A stretch of DNA of 38,040 nt from Paracoccaceae bacterium (lineage in GTDB: Bacteria > Pseudomonadota > Alphaproteobacteria > Rhodobacterales > Rhodobacteraceae): the NCBI GenBank assembly GCA_009924775.1, contig RFQY01000004.1:1-38040 (forward strand). Reading direction: 5' to 3'. This document shows, piece by piece, positions 25,953 through 33,410 of the stretch (positions are counted from its first letter, which is position 1; each line of letters opens with the position of its first letter). The translations under genes were made by a program, and so were the position numbers. The notes beneath the pieces are model-generated. The model did not search any database. It was not told the origin of the DNA and worked only from the letters and a program-made list of their open reading frames with translations.

Positions 25953-26489
25953 TTACCCCTTCATCCGGTCTGCCACGGCGCTGCCGATGGCTTTTTCATC
26001 TGCCTTGCCACCCATGGCGGCCACGATCTCGGCTGCGGTGTCGGCGGCAACGGCTTGCACCGCTTCCAGCGCACCGGCGCGGATCTCGGCAATTTTCTTT
26101 TCACCCTCGGCGGCCTTCACCGCGATCTGGGCATCGGCATCGGCCGTGGCTTGCGCCAGGTCTGCCTTAATCTCTGCTTTCGCCTCGGCGATGATGCGCT
26201 GGGCTTCGATGCGGGCGTCCGCCAGTGCCTGATTGTAGGCAGCTTCGGCGTCCACAGCTTTTGCTTTCAGCTCTTCGGCGGTGGCGATATCGTTCGAAAT
26301 TGTCCCCTGACGCTCGGCCAGAACAGCCGCGATGCGCGGCAGCGCGATGCGCGACAGGACGAAATAGATCACGATCAACGTGATCATCAACCAGAAGATC
26401 TGGTTACCCCAGTTCGAAAAATCGAGCTGCGGCATGCCGGGCGCAGATGCCCCTTGGGCTGCGTCGGCGGCGTGCGTTTCAGTCGCCAT
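25953..26489 (-). CDS. atpX: F0F1 ATP synthase subunit b'
   Basis: The 178-residue protein is the second, divergent b-type stalk subunit (often named atpX, atpG or atpF2) found in photosynthetic bacteria and many alphaproteobacteria. It pairs with b to form a heterodimeric stalk. A hydrophilic N-terminus leads to [20 protein letters not shown] (membrane helix about 27-46) and a long helix with [27 protein letters not shown] lies 6 bases before the ATG. It is separated from atpE by an 85-base gap that contains a strong hairpin. Confidence 0.93.
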   Translation of the reverse strand: MATETHAADAAQGASAPGMPQLDFSNWGNQIFWLMITLIVIYFVLSRIALPRIAAVLAERQGTISNDIATAEELKAKAVDAEAAYNQALADARIEAQRIIAEAKAEIKADLAQATADADAQIAVKAAEGEKKIAEIRAGALEAVQAVAADTAAEIVAAMGGKADEKAIGSAVADRMKG

Positions 26490-26520
26490 GTCGTCCTCCT
26501 TGGGGAACTTATCAGTTACA

Positions 26521-26549
26521 CCGGGCAGCCACCGCTTGGGGCTGCCCGG
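26521..26549 (-). other. intercistronic hairpin between atpE and atpX
   Basis: CCGGGCAGCC (26521-26530) and GGCTGCCCGG (26540-26549) form a perfect 10-bp stem with a 9-base loop. There is no T run after it on the minus strand, so it is more likely a processing or stabilising structure than a terminator. It lies 25 bases after the atpE stop. Confidence 0.75.
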
Positions 26550-26574
26550 CCGTAAGGATCAGGTTCCGTAGGGC

Positions 26575-26799
26575 TTAGACGGCGAACATCAGCAGCAGAG
26601 CAACCAGGAACGAGAAGATGCCCAGTGCTTCTGCGAAGGCGATGCCGATGAACAGCGTGGCGGTCTGCGATGCAGCAGCCGAGGGGTTGCGCAGCGCGCC
26701 GGCCAGGTAGTTGCCTGCAACGTTGCCCACACCGATTGCGGCGGCGCCGGAACCAATAGCTGCGAGACCTGCGCCGATATGTGCCAGTTGACCTTCCAT
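26575..26799 (-). CDS. atpE: F0F1 ATP synthase subunit c
   Basis: The 74-residue proteolipid forms the rotor ring. It has two membrane helices joined by the polar loop ALRNPSA, a glycine-rich first helix ([21 protein letters not shown]), and the proton-carrying Glu57 in [26 protein letters not shown] gives a strong ribosome site before the ATG, as expected for a protein needed in many copies. The hairpin downstream may raise mRNA stability for this cistron. Confidence 0.96.
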   Translation of the reverse strand: MEGQLAHIGAGLAAIGSGAAAIGVGNVAGNYLAGALRNPSAAASQTATLFIGIAFAEALGIFSFLVALLLMFAV

Positions 26800-26854
26800 G
26801 AGTGTATCTCCTTACGTTGGAAGTTTCTATTTCAGTGGTAGCGTGATGCCAGCC

Positions 26855-27613
26855 TTAGTGCGACGGATGCAGCGCATCTTTCAGGTAAACGCACGTCAGG
26901 ATGGTGAAAACATAGGCCTGAATGAAGGCCACCAGAACCTCTAGCCCGTACATGGCGGTGATCGCCAGCACAGACACGGGGCTGATCGTTGCGATCGCGG
27001 CAAAGCCTGCGAACACCTTGATCACCGCGTGACCCGCCATAACGTTGCCGGCCAAACGGATCGAGTGGCTGACGGGGCGCACGAAGTAGGAAATCAGTTC
27101 GATGATGGCCAGCACCGGGCGCAGCGGCAACGGCGCCGATTTCACCCAAAACAGGCCCAAGAATTTGGCGCCATTCTTGGCAAAGCCAACAATCGTTACG
27201 GTCAAGAACACCAGCATGGCCAAAACCACGGTCACCGCGAAATGCGAGGTGGTGGTAAAGGACATCGGCAGCAAGCCCAAGAAGTTGGCGAATACGATGA
27301 ACATGAACAAGGTCATGACATAGGGGAAAAAGCCAACCGCGTCTTTGCCGGCCACGTCTTCGACCATTTTATAGACGAACACATAGGCCAGTTCGGCCAC
27401 CGATTGGGTGCGGTTGGGGATCGTGGCCCGGCGCGCGGTGCCCAGCACCATCAGCGCCACGATAGCCACAATGGCAATGCCCATCCAAAGCGTCACGTTG
27501 GTGATTGTGAACAGCCCGATGGCATCGCCACCAAACAAAGGCTTCACAATGAACTGGTCCATCGGGTGGAAAACCAGCCCGCCGCCTTCTGCACCATGCG
27601 CTTCAGTTGCCAT
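26855..27613 (-). CDS. atpB: F0F1 ATP synthase subunit a
   Basis: The 252-residue membrane subunit forms the proton half-channels next to the c ring. The essential Arg lies in [13 protein letters not shown], and [10 protein letters not shown] and [17 protein letters not shown] are also typical. About five or six membrane segments are visible. The ATG at 27613 ([12 protein letters not shown]) is preferred, with AGAGGG about 8 bases upstream. The open frame to 27634 adds seven basic residues. The start overlaps the end of atpI by 11 bases. atpE follows after 55 bases. Confidence 0.95.
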   Translation of the reverse strand: MATEAHGAEGGGLVFHPMDQFIVKPLFGGDAIGLFTITNVTLWMGIAIVAIVALMVLGTARRATIPNRTQSVAELAYVFVYKMVEDVAGKDAVGFFPYVMTLFMFIVFANFLGLLPMSFTTTSHFAVTVVLAMLVFLTVTIVGFAKNGAKFLGLFWVKSAPLPLRPVLAIIELISYFVRPVSHSIRLAGNVMAGHAVIKVFAGFAAIATISPVSVLAITAMYGLEVLVAFIQAYVFTILTCVYLKDALHPSH

Positions 27614-27974
27614 CTTTCGCCCTCTTCTCATCATCGGCCGCGGATGCGGCCATGTTCGCTGCCTGGATCTCTTGCGCCGAGCGGATCATTGTCTGAACAC
27701 CGGCGGCAAGCCCCAGAAGTGTAAATATCACCATCAAGAACGGCAGGGTGCCAAACACCCAATCCAGCCCGTACCCAATGCCAAAGCCAATCCCAAGACC
27801 AGCCACAAGTTCTATCACCATCCGCCAGGCCAACTGCGCCTGTGAATAATGCTCTTCCATGTGCGGCTTGCTTTCGCGCCCCGATTTCATGGCCGCGATC
27901 CGCTTTTCCAGCTCTGCCAGATCGTCTTGCGAACCGTTCTGCGCCACGCGTGCCCCCATGGAAAGGTTGGGCAT
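27603..27974 (-). CDS. atpI: ATP synthase assembly protein AtpI
   Basis: The 123-residue protein has a charged N-terminus ([20 protein letters not shown]), two membrane helices ([20 protein letters not shown] and [17 protein letters not shown]) and a charged tail. It matches the AtpI family of alphaproteobacteria, thought to help assemble the c ring and to carry magnesium. It is first in the operon atpI-B-E-X-F. No Shine-Dalgarno is visible before 27974 or before the in-frame ATG at 27959. A promoter-like pair, TTGACT (27998-28003) and TAGCAA (27975-27980) on the minus strand with a 17-base spacer, would place the mRNA start very near these codons, so 27959 is a real alternative start. The F1 genes are not in this window. 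Confidence 0.88.
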   Translation of the reverse strand: MPNLSMGARVAQNGSQDDLAELEKRIAAMKSGRESKPHMEEHYSQAQLAWRMVIELVAGLGIGFGIGYGLDWVFGTLPFLMVIFTLLGLAAGVQTMIRSAQEIQAANMAASAADDEKRAKDGN

Positions 27975-28003
27975 TTGCTATGCGGCATCGATCACAGAGT
28001 CAA
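27975..28003 (-). promoter_or_regulatory. candidate promoter of the F0 atp operon
   Basis: On the minus strand, TTGACT (27998-28003), 17 bases, then TAGCAA (27975-27980) form a plausible sigma-70 promoter directly before atpI. The AT-rich palindrome at 28033-28048 lies just upstream, where an activator or UP element would sit. Confidence 0.45.
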
Positions 28004-28032
28004 GCGCCGCAATCGCCGTGCCAAAATGACTG

Positions 28033-28048
28033 TAAAAACATGTTTTTA
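28033..28048. promoter_or_regulatory. 16-bp perfect AT-rich palindrome
   Basis: TAAAAACATGTTTTTA is a perfect 16-bp palindrome in a strongly AT-rich block (28031-28066) that stands out in GC-rich surroundings. It lies in the divergent gap between atpI and the ArsR gene, about 30 bases upstream of the proposed atp -35 box. No binding protein is recognised. Further on, 28080-28100 forms an 8-bp hairpin (arms GCTGCGCC/GGCGCAGC). The rest of the 28004-28127 gap shows nothing else. Confidence 0.55.
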
Positions 28049-28127
28049 AAAGGTTTTATTTTTTCAAACCCGCAGCAAAGCTGCGCCCAAACGGCGCAGC
28101 AGCGCGGATTGGGGGCAAAAGGCATAT

Positions 28128-28143
28128 TCAACCATTTGGTTGA
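28128..28143. promoter_or_regulatory. ArsR-type operator
   Basis: TCAACCA-TT-TGGTTGA is a perfect inverted repeat with 7-bp arms. It overlaps TTGACG (28140-28145), which is the -35 box of a likely promoter with CATAGG (28163-28168) 17 bases on. CAACC/GGTTG palindromes are common next to ArsR genes of the non-metal type. It lies 32 bases before the regulator start. Confidence 0.7.
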
Positions 28144-28175
28144 CGGTTTGCAGAACAATCGCCATAGGCTTGGCC

Positions 28176-28517
28176 ATGAGCGACAAAGTTTCCATCGTCT
28201 TTGCAGCCTTGGCCGACCCCACCCGCCGCACGATTTTGTCGATGCTGCTGGAAGATGATATGGCCGTTACAGATGTGGCCCACCCTTTTCAGATGAGCCT
28301 TGCCGCGATTTCCAAGCACTTGGGCATCTTGGCCACTGCGGGGCTGATCACCCAAGAAAAACGCGGCCGCGTGAAATGGTGCAAGCTAGAACCAGACGCG
28401 CTGCGCGAGGCCAGTATCTGGATGCAAGGTTTTGGCCAGTTCGACCGGATCGATCTGGATGCCTTCGAGCGGTTTTTAGAAACCGAGCTGTCACCCCCCG
28501 CCGATCACACGCCCTAG
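28176..28517 (+). CDS. ArsR/SmtB family regulator
   Basis: The 113-residue winged-helix regulator has ALADPTRRTILSMLLEDDMA, the recognition helix in QMSLAAISKHLGILATAGL, and a beta wing TQEKRGRVKWCKLE. The Cys-rich or His-rich metal sites of arsenic or zinc sensors are missing. The sequence is closer to the group that sits beside SRPBCC (AHSA1) proteins, although no such gene is next to it here. ATG at 28176 (MSDKVSIVF) is preferred to the longer frame from 28140, which would include the operator. With the -10 box at 28163-28168 the transcript may be nearly leaderless. Its stop shares CTAG (28514-28517) with the convergent EamA gene. Confidence 0.88.
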   Translation: MSDKVSIVFAALADPTRRTILSMLLEDDMAVTDVAHPFQMSLAAISKHLGILATAGLITQEKRGRVKWCKLEPDALREASIWMQGFGQFDRIDLDAFERFLETELSPPADHTP

Positions 28518-29401
28518 CTGCGCGCGTCGTTGCGCAACAGCAGCAACAGCGCCAAAACCGACAGCGCCACCCCGCCCAAAACCTGCGGCCCCGGCCCGCC
28601 GTGGCCCAAGCCCAGCTCTAACGCCACCACCCATGTGGGGGTGAGATAGGTATAGGCCATCACCTTGGCCGAGGGCAGGCGCAGCGTGGCATATTGCAAC
28701 AAAACGAAGGTTGCCGCGCTGGAAAACACCGCCAGATAGGCCAGCACCAGCCACACACGGGTGGGCAAAGCGCCCCAGTCTGTGGCCACAATATCGCGCC
28801 AGCCCCATAGCCCAACCAACAGCGCCCCGGCCACCAACATGCCAAAGGTAAACACCACCGCAGGCTCGCCCCGGTTCAGCTTGCGCACCATCGGCGTATA
28901 AATGGCATGCGCGATGCAGCCCAGAAAATATATCGCCTCGCCGCGCCCCACATGAAACTGCCGCAACAGCGCCAGATCGGCCTTGAAGATCACCCACAAG
29001 GCGCCCGCTGCCCCGATGGCCAGCGCCAGCGCCATGCGCCCGGTGGTGATTTGGCGCAACAAAACATAGCCAGCAATCGCCGCCACGACCGGCGTTAGGG
29101 TAAACACCGCCGACGCCGACACCGGCGAGGCGGTTTTGAGCCCTTCGAACATCAACACGAAATACAGGCCAAAAATACCGCCCAACACCGCGTAGCGCCA
29201 CGGCGCACGAAAGGCGTAGGCAGGCACCCCATGGCTGGCAAAAGCCGCCGCGCCAACCAGCCCTGCCGCCAGCGCAAAGCGCAGCGCATTCAACGCCGCT
29301 GGCGCAATATCATTGGCAATCATCACACCCAGCGAAAACGACCCCGCCACAAGGGCCGAAAACACCAACATCGCCAAATGCCCGCGCGCGGCGTTGCTCA
29401 T
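28514..29401 (-). CDS. EamA/DMT family permease
   Basis: The 295-residue protein has ten hydrophobic segments in two repeated halves, the EamA layout of drug/metabolite transporters. The first half begins HLAMLVFSALVAGSFSLGVM. Repeated features are ALRFALAAGLVGAAAF and VFTLTPVVAAIAGYVLLRQ in the first half, and KVMAYTYLTPTWVVALELGLG near the end of the second. The substrate is unknown. The ATG at 29401 overlaps the stop of the LysR gene upstream by 4 bases (ATGA), which explains the lack of a ribosome site. The operon arrangement suggests the LysR protein may control this permease. Confidence 0.88.
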   Translation of the reverse strand: MSNAARGHLAMLVFSALVAGSFSLGVMIANDIAPAALNALRFALAAGLVGAAAFASHGVPAYAFRAPWRYAVLGGIFGLYFVLMFEGLKTASPVSASAVFTLTPVVAAIAGYVLLRQITTGRMALALAIGAAGALWVIFKADLALLRQFHVGRGEAIYFLGCIAHAIYTPMVRKLNRGEPAVVFTFGMLVAGALLVGLWGWRDIVATDWGALPTRVWLVLAYLAVFSSAATFVLLQYATLRLPSAKVMAYTYLTPTWVVALELGLGHGGPGPQVLGGVALSVLALLLLLRNDARS

Positions 29402-30294
29402 GCCGGGGGTGCCCCAACATCCCATTGGCGGGCGCGCTGTTTTAGGAAGGCCAGCAAGCTTTGCACCTTTGGGCTGCGGTGCAGATCAACATGGGTGACC
29501 AACCACATCGGCACCTGCCATTCGGGCAGGGGCGCCATCACTTGGTGCAGGCCCGGCAAACCGGCGGCACGTTCGGGCGGCAAAAAGCCAATCCCCGCCC
29601 CGGAGAAAATTGCGGTATCAATGGCATCGGCATCGGCGCTGCGAAAGCAGATGCGATCTTCGCCAACATTGGCGCGCAGCCATTGGTAAAAAGGCGCGCG
29701 GCTGGTGGTATCGTCATGGGCCACAAAACGATGCGCGCCAAATTCAGACAGGTCTTTGGGCAGGCCATGCACCTTGGCATAGCTATCGGCCGCATATAGG
29801 CCGTTGGCTTGCCTGAAAAACGGCTGCACCACGTTATCGGGCTGGTCGGGTGCGGCGCCGGCACGAATGGCCACATGCGCCTCGCCATATTCCAAGCGAA
29901 ACAAGCGCTCGCCCGTCAGATACCGCAGCACCAGCTTTGGGTGTTCTTGTTGAAACGCCACCAAGGCCGGGGTCAGCATTGGCGCAAGCCCCGGCAGCGA
30001 GGTCAGCACCAAATCGCCCGACATATCATTGCCGCGCCCTTTTATACGCCCCGCCAATTGCTGAAATTGGTCATGCGTTGCCTGCGCCACGCGCAACAGG
30101 TCTGCGCCCGCCTCGGTTGGGGTATAGCCGCGGGCGTGGCGTTGGAACAGCTTCACGCCCAACCGTTTTTCCAAGGCGTCGATATGGCGGATCACCGTTG
30201 CATGGTGCACGCCCAAAACATCGGCCGCGCCGCTGACTGTGCCCAGACGTGCCACCTGATAGGCGGTGCGCACCTCGTCCCAATTGTCCATCAT
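29398..30294 (-). CDS. LysR family transcriptional regulator
   Basis: The 298-residue regulator has the N-terminal helix-turn-helix (WDEVRTAYQVARLGTVSGAA, LGVHHATVIRHIDALEKRLG, FQRHARGYTPTEAG) and a C-terminal effector-binding domain from about residue 90 (GDLVLTSLPGLAPMLTPAL). The start has two adjacent ATG codons at 30294 and 30291 with AAGAG upstream. LysR regulators are usually divergent from their targets, but this one is in the same direction as the permease gene and overlaps it by 4 bases. The effector is unknown. The frame remains open to 30366 without family support. Confidence 0.88.
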   Translation of the reverse strand: MMDNWDEVRTAYQVARLGTVSGAADVLGVHHATVIRHIDALEKRLGVKLFQRHARGYTPTEAGADLLRVAQATHDQFQQLAGRIKGRGNDMSGDLVLTSLPGLAPMLTPALVAFQQEHPKLVLRYLTGERLFRLEYGEAHVAIRAGAAPDQPDNVVQPFFRQANGLYAADSYAKVHGLPKDLSEFGAHRFVAHDDTTSRAPFYQWLRANVGEDRICFRSADADAIDTAIFSGAGIGFLPPERAAGLPGLHQVMAPLPEWQVPMWLVTHVDLHRSPKVQSLLAFLKQRARQWDVGAPPA

Positions 30295-30399
30295 ATAACT
30301 CTTCTCAAGGCGATCGAAAGCCGGGCCAAGCCCGGGCACGATGCCACTATCCGCGCTATGGTGCAAAATGGCCAGCGCGGTTTACAGCATGGGCCAAGA

Positions 30400-33045
30400 T
30401 TAGTAATTTTGCACAAAGGCCCGCAAGCCCGGCAAAGCCGCGGAGACCTGCGCCAAGCCTTGGCGCGCGGCAGGCACATCGCCACCAGCCGCGGCATGTT
30501 GAACCGCGCGCAGCAAGGTGCCCATCTCTTCCAGACCCAAAACCGTGGCGGCCCCTGCCACGCAGTGCGCCTGCTGGGCCAGCGCTGCCCCATCCAACCC
30601 CTTGGCATTCTGGTGCAGCGCGTCCAGCTGCGCCGCTAGGCGCTGCAGCTGTTCGCGCAGGCCATCGCGGCCCAAAAGCGGCTCAAGTTCGGCCAAGGTA
30701 TTGGCCGATGGGCGCCAGATATCGGCATCGGTGGTTTCGGGCCCGTCACCGGCCGCCACCACCGGCGCTGGGGTGGCCCGTATGGCCTGCACCGAGACAA
30801 CATCGCGCAGCTTGCGTTTTAAAACCTGCGCCTCGAAGGGTTTGTGCAGCAGCAACCCCTCGGCGGCCATCCGCCGCTCGAAGGCAATGTTTTCCACCGT
30901 CACGGCACCGCCCGTTACAAATAGAAACGGGGCGGCATCCTTGGCGCGGGTATAAAACGACTGCCCGTCCATTTCCGGCATCATCAGATCGCATAAAATC
31001 ACATCAAACGATTGGCCCGCGCTTAAAGCAGCCAGCGCCTCGCGGGCATCGTTAAAGCTGTGCACCTCGTAATCATCGGCCAGCATCCGCGAGATCAGCA
31101 GCGTGATCAGCGTGTCATCATCCACCACCATCACCCGCAAACGTGCGCCGGGTGCTGCGGGGCTGGGCGGGCTGGCGGGCTGGGCCTGCAGATCGTCGGG
31201 CGCGGCCCCCTCTAATATCGGGATAGACATGCTGACGGTGGTGCCCTGCCCCAATGTCGAGGCGATATCCAGCGTGCCATTCACCTCGTGCAGGATACGC
31301 CGACAAATCGACAACCCCAAGCCGGTGGCGCCGCTATGCCCACGCTTGGTGAAAAACGGCTCCCAGACGCGCTGCAGATCTTCGGGCGCGATGCCCCCGC
31401 CATTATCGGCAATGACGATATGCACGCGCCGATCTTTTGCAAACACATCCACGCGGATCAAGTTTTCCGAGCGGTCGGTGGAAACAAAGGCCCGCGCGGC
31501 ATTGCTAAGGATATTCAGCACCACTTGGCTCAATCGCGCGGAAGAGATCTGCGCAAGCGGGGTTTCCTTTAGCCGCAAATCCAGCTGGGCCTTGTGGCGC
31601 AGATCTGACATTGCCATGCGCGAAGCAATGCGAATAACCTCGGAGGGGTCGCTGGCACCATCGGGCCCATCCATGCGGCTGATCGCCTTGAGATCTGATA
31701 CAATCTCGCGCACAAACCGCCCCCCCGTGGTGGCCGCCTCGATGGCTTCGTTCAAGTCCGGATCGGCAATGCCTTTTTCCAGCAGCAAGCTGCGCACAAT
31801 TTCCAGATTGCCCAAAACATAGGTCAGCGGATTGTTGATTTCATGCGCAACGCCCGCGGCCAATGTGCCCATCGAGGCCAAATGCGACGACAGCTGAATT
31901 TGCGCATCGCGTTCGCGCAATTCGCGTTCGGCACGCACACGTTCGGATATATCGCGAAACACGCCCAAAATGGTGGTGCGCCCCTCGATCTCGATCAAGC
32001 TCGAGCTGATCTCGGCGGGAACCTCGGTGCCATCTGCGCGCAGCACCGGCACGTTGATCGTGGCGCGCTGGTTTTGCATAAGCGCTGCAATATGGCGCGA
32101 AAACGCCTCGCGCGCCTCTTCGTCTAGGTTGGGCGGATGCAGGCTGGTTTGGTGCGCACCGACCAATTCGGAAATAGATTTCCCCCACAGCCGTTCGGCG
32201 GGCTGGTTTGCCTCTAGGATAATGCCGGTTTCCACATCGGCCAGAACCGCAGCATCGTTCATCTGGTGGAACAAGACCGTAAAGCGGCGCTGGGTATCTT
32301 CCAACTGCTGCTCTACCCGCTGGATCAGGGTGCGGTCTGTCAGGCTGCCCACCAAGATCATTGCCTGCCCCGCCTCATCGCGCAGCGCCTGCCCGCTGGC
32401 CATAAAATGGCCATAGCGCCCCGCAGGGTTGCGCAGGCGCATTTCAATGCCGGCATAGGGGGCGCCATGCTGCAGATGATTGTTCACCGCCTGCCACACC
32501 CTATCGCGGTCTTGCGGGTGCACCAGCTGCACAAAGGCATCCATGGTATGGGGGGTTTGGGCCGGGTCTACCCCGGTCATTTCGCAGGTGCGGGCCGACC
32601 ATTCGATGATGTCTTGTTTGACATACCAAATCCAATAGCCGTCAACCGAATTGTCCAAAAACGCCCGGAAGGCCCGGTTTTGCAGATCTACCCGCTGGTT
32701 GGCCACGAAGGCACGCAGCAAATCCGGGGCGGCGCGCCATTCAAGGCTAACCAGCGTGTCAAACGCATCGCCCAAGGCCTCTTGCCCGGCCAAAGCGCAG
32801 CTGCTGGCCAAGCCCAGCACCACCAAATTGCCCTTATCGCCCCGGCAATGGCGAATGGCCGCCTTGATCGCCGCCATGTCGCATTCCGCGCCAAAGGGCA
32901 CGATCAAGGCGCCCATTTCCGCGCTTGGCTGCGCCTCGCTGGCGGCAAGTTCGGCCAAGGTGATCGGCCCCAGCTTGACCACATCGGCCAAGACTTTTTG
33001 CGCCAAATCGCGGCCCGCCACCCCCCCCGGGACCCGGAGTTTCAA
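30400..33045 (-). CDS. hybrid sensor histidine kinase (PAS-PAS-HisKA-HATPase-REC-Hpt)
   Basis: The 881-residue frame encodes a cytoplasmic hybrid kinase with no membrane segment. Order: a degenerate receiver-like region (about 1-115), PAS (about 120-240), PAS (about 250-370), HisKA with His401 in GVAHEINNPLTY, and HATPase_c with IADNGGGIAPEDL and GATGLGLSICRRI (about 500-612). A receiver domain follows (636-750, Asp686 in CDLMMPEMDG), then a C-terminal Hpt domain with His827 in AHCVAGAATVLG. A full intramolecular phosphorelay is therefore possible, but no partner regulator is adjacent. The start is unclear: this frame begins at a TTG without a ribosome site. A TTG at 33070 in the next frame has GGAGG 5 bases upstream and reads MKGCDCLILETPG, separated from the body by an 8-G tract at 33021-33028. 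A GTG at 33021 is another option. Confidence 0.9.
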   Translation of the reverse strand: MKLRVPGGVAGRDLAQKVLADVVKLGPITLAELAASEAQPSAEMGALIVPFGAECDMAAIKAAIRHCRGDKGNLVVLGLASSCALAGQEALGDAFDTLVSLEWRAAPDLLRAFVANQRVDLQNRAFRAFLDNSVDGYWIWYVKQDIIEWSARTCEMTGVDPAQTPHTMDAFVQLVHPQDRDRVWQAVNNHLQHGAPYAGIEMRLRNPAGRYGHFMASGQALRDEAGQAMILVGSLTDRTLIQRVEQQLEDTQRRFTVLFHQMNDAAVLADVETGIILEANQPAERLWGKSISELVGAHQTSLHPPNLDEEAREAFSRHIAALMQNQRATINVPVLRADGTEVPAEISSSLIEIEGRTTILGVFRDISERVRAERELRERDAQIQLSSHLASMGTLAAGVAHEINNPLTYVLGNLEIVRSLLLEKGIADPDLNEAIEAATTGGRFVREIVSDLKAISRMDGPDGASDPSEVIRIASRMAMSDLRHKAQLDLRLKETPLAQISSARLSQVVLNILSNAARAFVSTDRSENLIRVDVFAKDRRVHIVIADNGGGIAPEDLQRVWEPFFTKRGHSGATGLGLSICRRILHEVNGTLDIASTLGQGTTVSMSIPILEGAAPDDLQAQPASPPSPAAPGARLRVMVVDDDTLITLLISRMLADDYEVHSFNDAREALAALSAGQSFDVILCDLMMPEMDGQSFYTRAKDAAPFLFVTGGAVTVENIAFERRMAAEGLLLHKPFEAQVLKRKLRDVVSVQAIRATPAPVVAAGDGPETTDADIWRPSANTLAELEPLLGRDGLREQLQRLAAQLDALHQNAKGLDGAALAQQAHCVAGAATVLGLEEMGTLLRAVQHAAAGGDVPAARQGLAQVSAALPGLRAFVQNY

Positions 33046-33137
33046 GAATAAGGCAATCGCACCCTTTCAACCGAACCTCCAAAACATGGCCGTTAAGGCC
33101 CACCAAAACAAAACCGGTCGCATTTGCACGCGGCTTA

Positions 33138-33166
33138 ATGATACGCCCGGATAGCTGCAGGCACAA
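33138..33166 (-). promoter_or_regulatory. candidate promoter of the hybrid kinase gene
   Basis: On the minus strand, TTGTGC (33161-33166), 17 bases, then TATCAT (33138-33143) form a good sigma-70 promoter. Transcription should begin near 33131. The coding start must then lie between there and about 33021, which argues against the upstream ATG at 33205. Confidence 0.55.
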
Positions 33167-33208
33167 CCACGCTGTGCGGGTGTTTTGGCGGGCAAACCCC
33201 TGCATGGC

Positions 33209-33237
33209 TTGACTCGGGGCGCGCGGGGGCCTATGCA
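33209..33237 (+). promoter_or_regulatory. sigma-70-type promoter of the ffh operon
   Basis: TTGACT (33209-33214), a 17-base spacer, then TATGCA (33232-33237) give a good promoter. The expected transcript starts near 33244, leaving a leader of about 167 bases before ffh. The remainder of the 33046-33410 gap is this leader plus the divergent kinase promoter. Confidence 0.6.
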
Positions 33238-33243
33238 GCCCCC

Positions 33244-33410
33244 AATCACGGAAGGTGTCAATCTTCCGGTCCTATGTTGTGAACAAGGATCGCCCCCCGT
33301 CAGCGCGTTGCGCCCACGGGGGTGATTGCAATTTGCAACAGGGGTTTCACGAACCACCCCGCCCCCCCATATGGGCGGCAAGGCAGCCATGGCGGAAAGG
33401 AGCCAGAGAC
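33244..33410 (+). other. structured 5' leader of ffh
   Basis: The leader of about 167 bases contains CGGAAG/CTTCCG arms with an 8-base loop (near 33251-33270). A larger hairpin (near 33288-33324) has CCCCCGT pairing with ACGGGGG and flanking ATC/GAT pairs. The ribosome site AAAGGAG at 33396-33402 is not inside these hairpins. No known riboswitch is recognised, and the SRP RNA signature is absent. Confidence 0.4.

Noticed and set aside
33067-33123. The Trp-rich leader frame considered as a trp-type attenuator.
   Set aside because: The gene downstream is a sensor kinase, and no terminator/antiterminator pair follows.
32834-33205. A 123-codon frame starting at ATG 33205, overlapping the kinase N-terminus.
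   Set aside because: Only the short part from 33070 looks meaningful. The ATG at 33205 lies upstream of the kinase promoter, and the part after the G tract is an out-of-frame shadow of the kinase.
33238-33310. The region upstream of ffh was examined as an SRP (4.5S) RNA gene; AGGACCGGAAG on the minus strand looks a little like its conserved loop.
   Set aside because: The full GGUCAGG...CCGGAAGG...GCAGCC order is not present on either strand.
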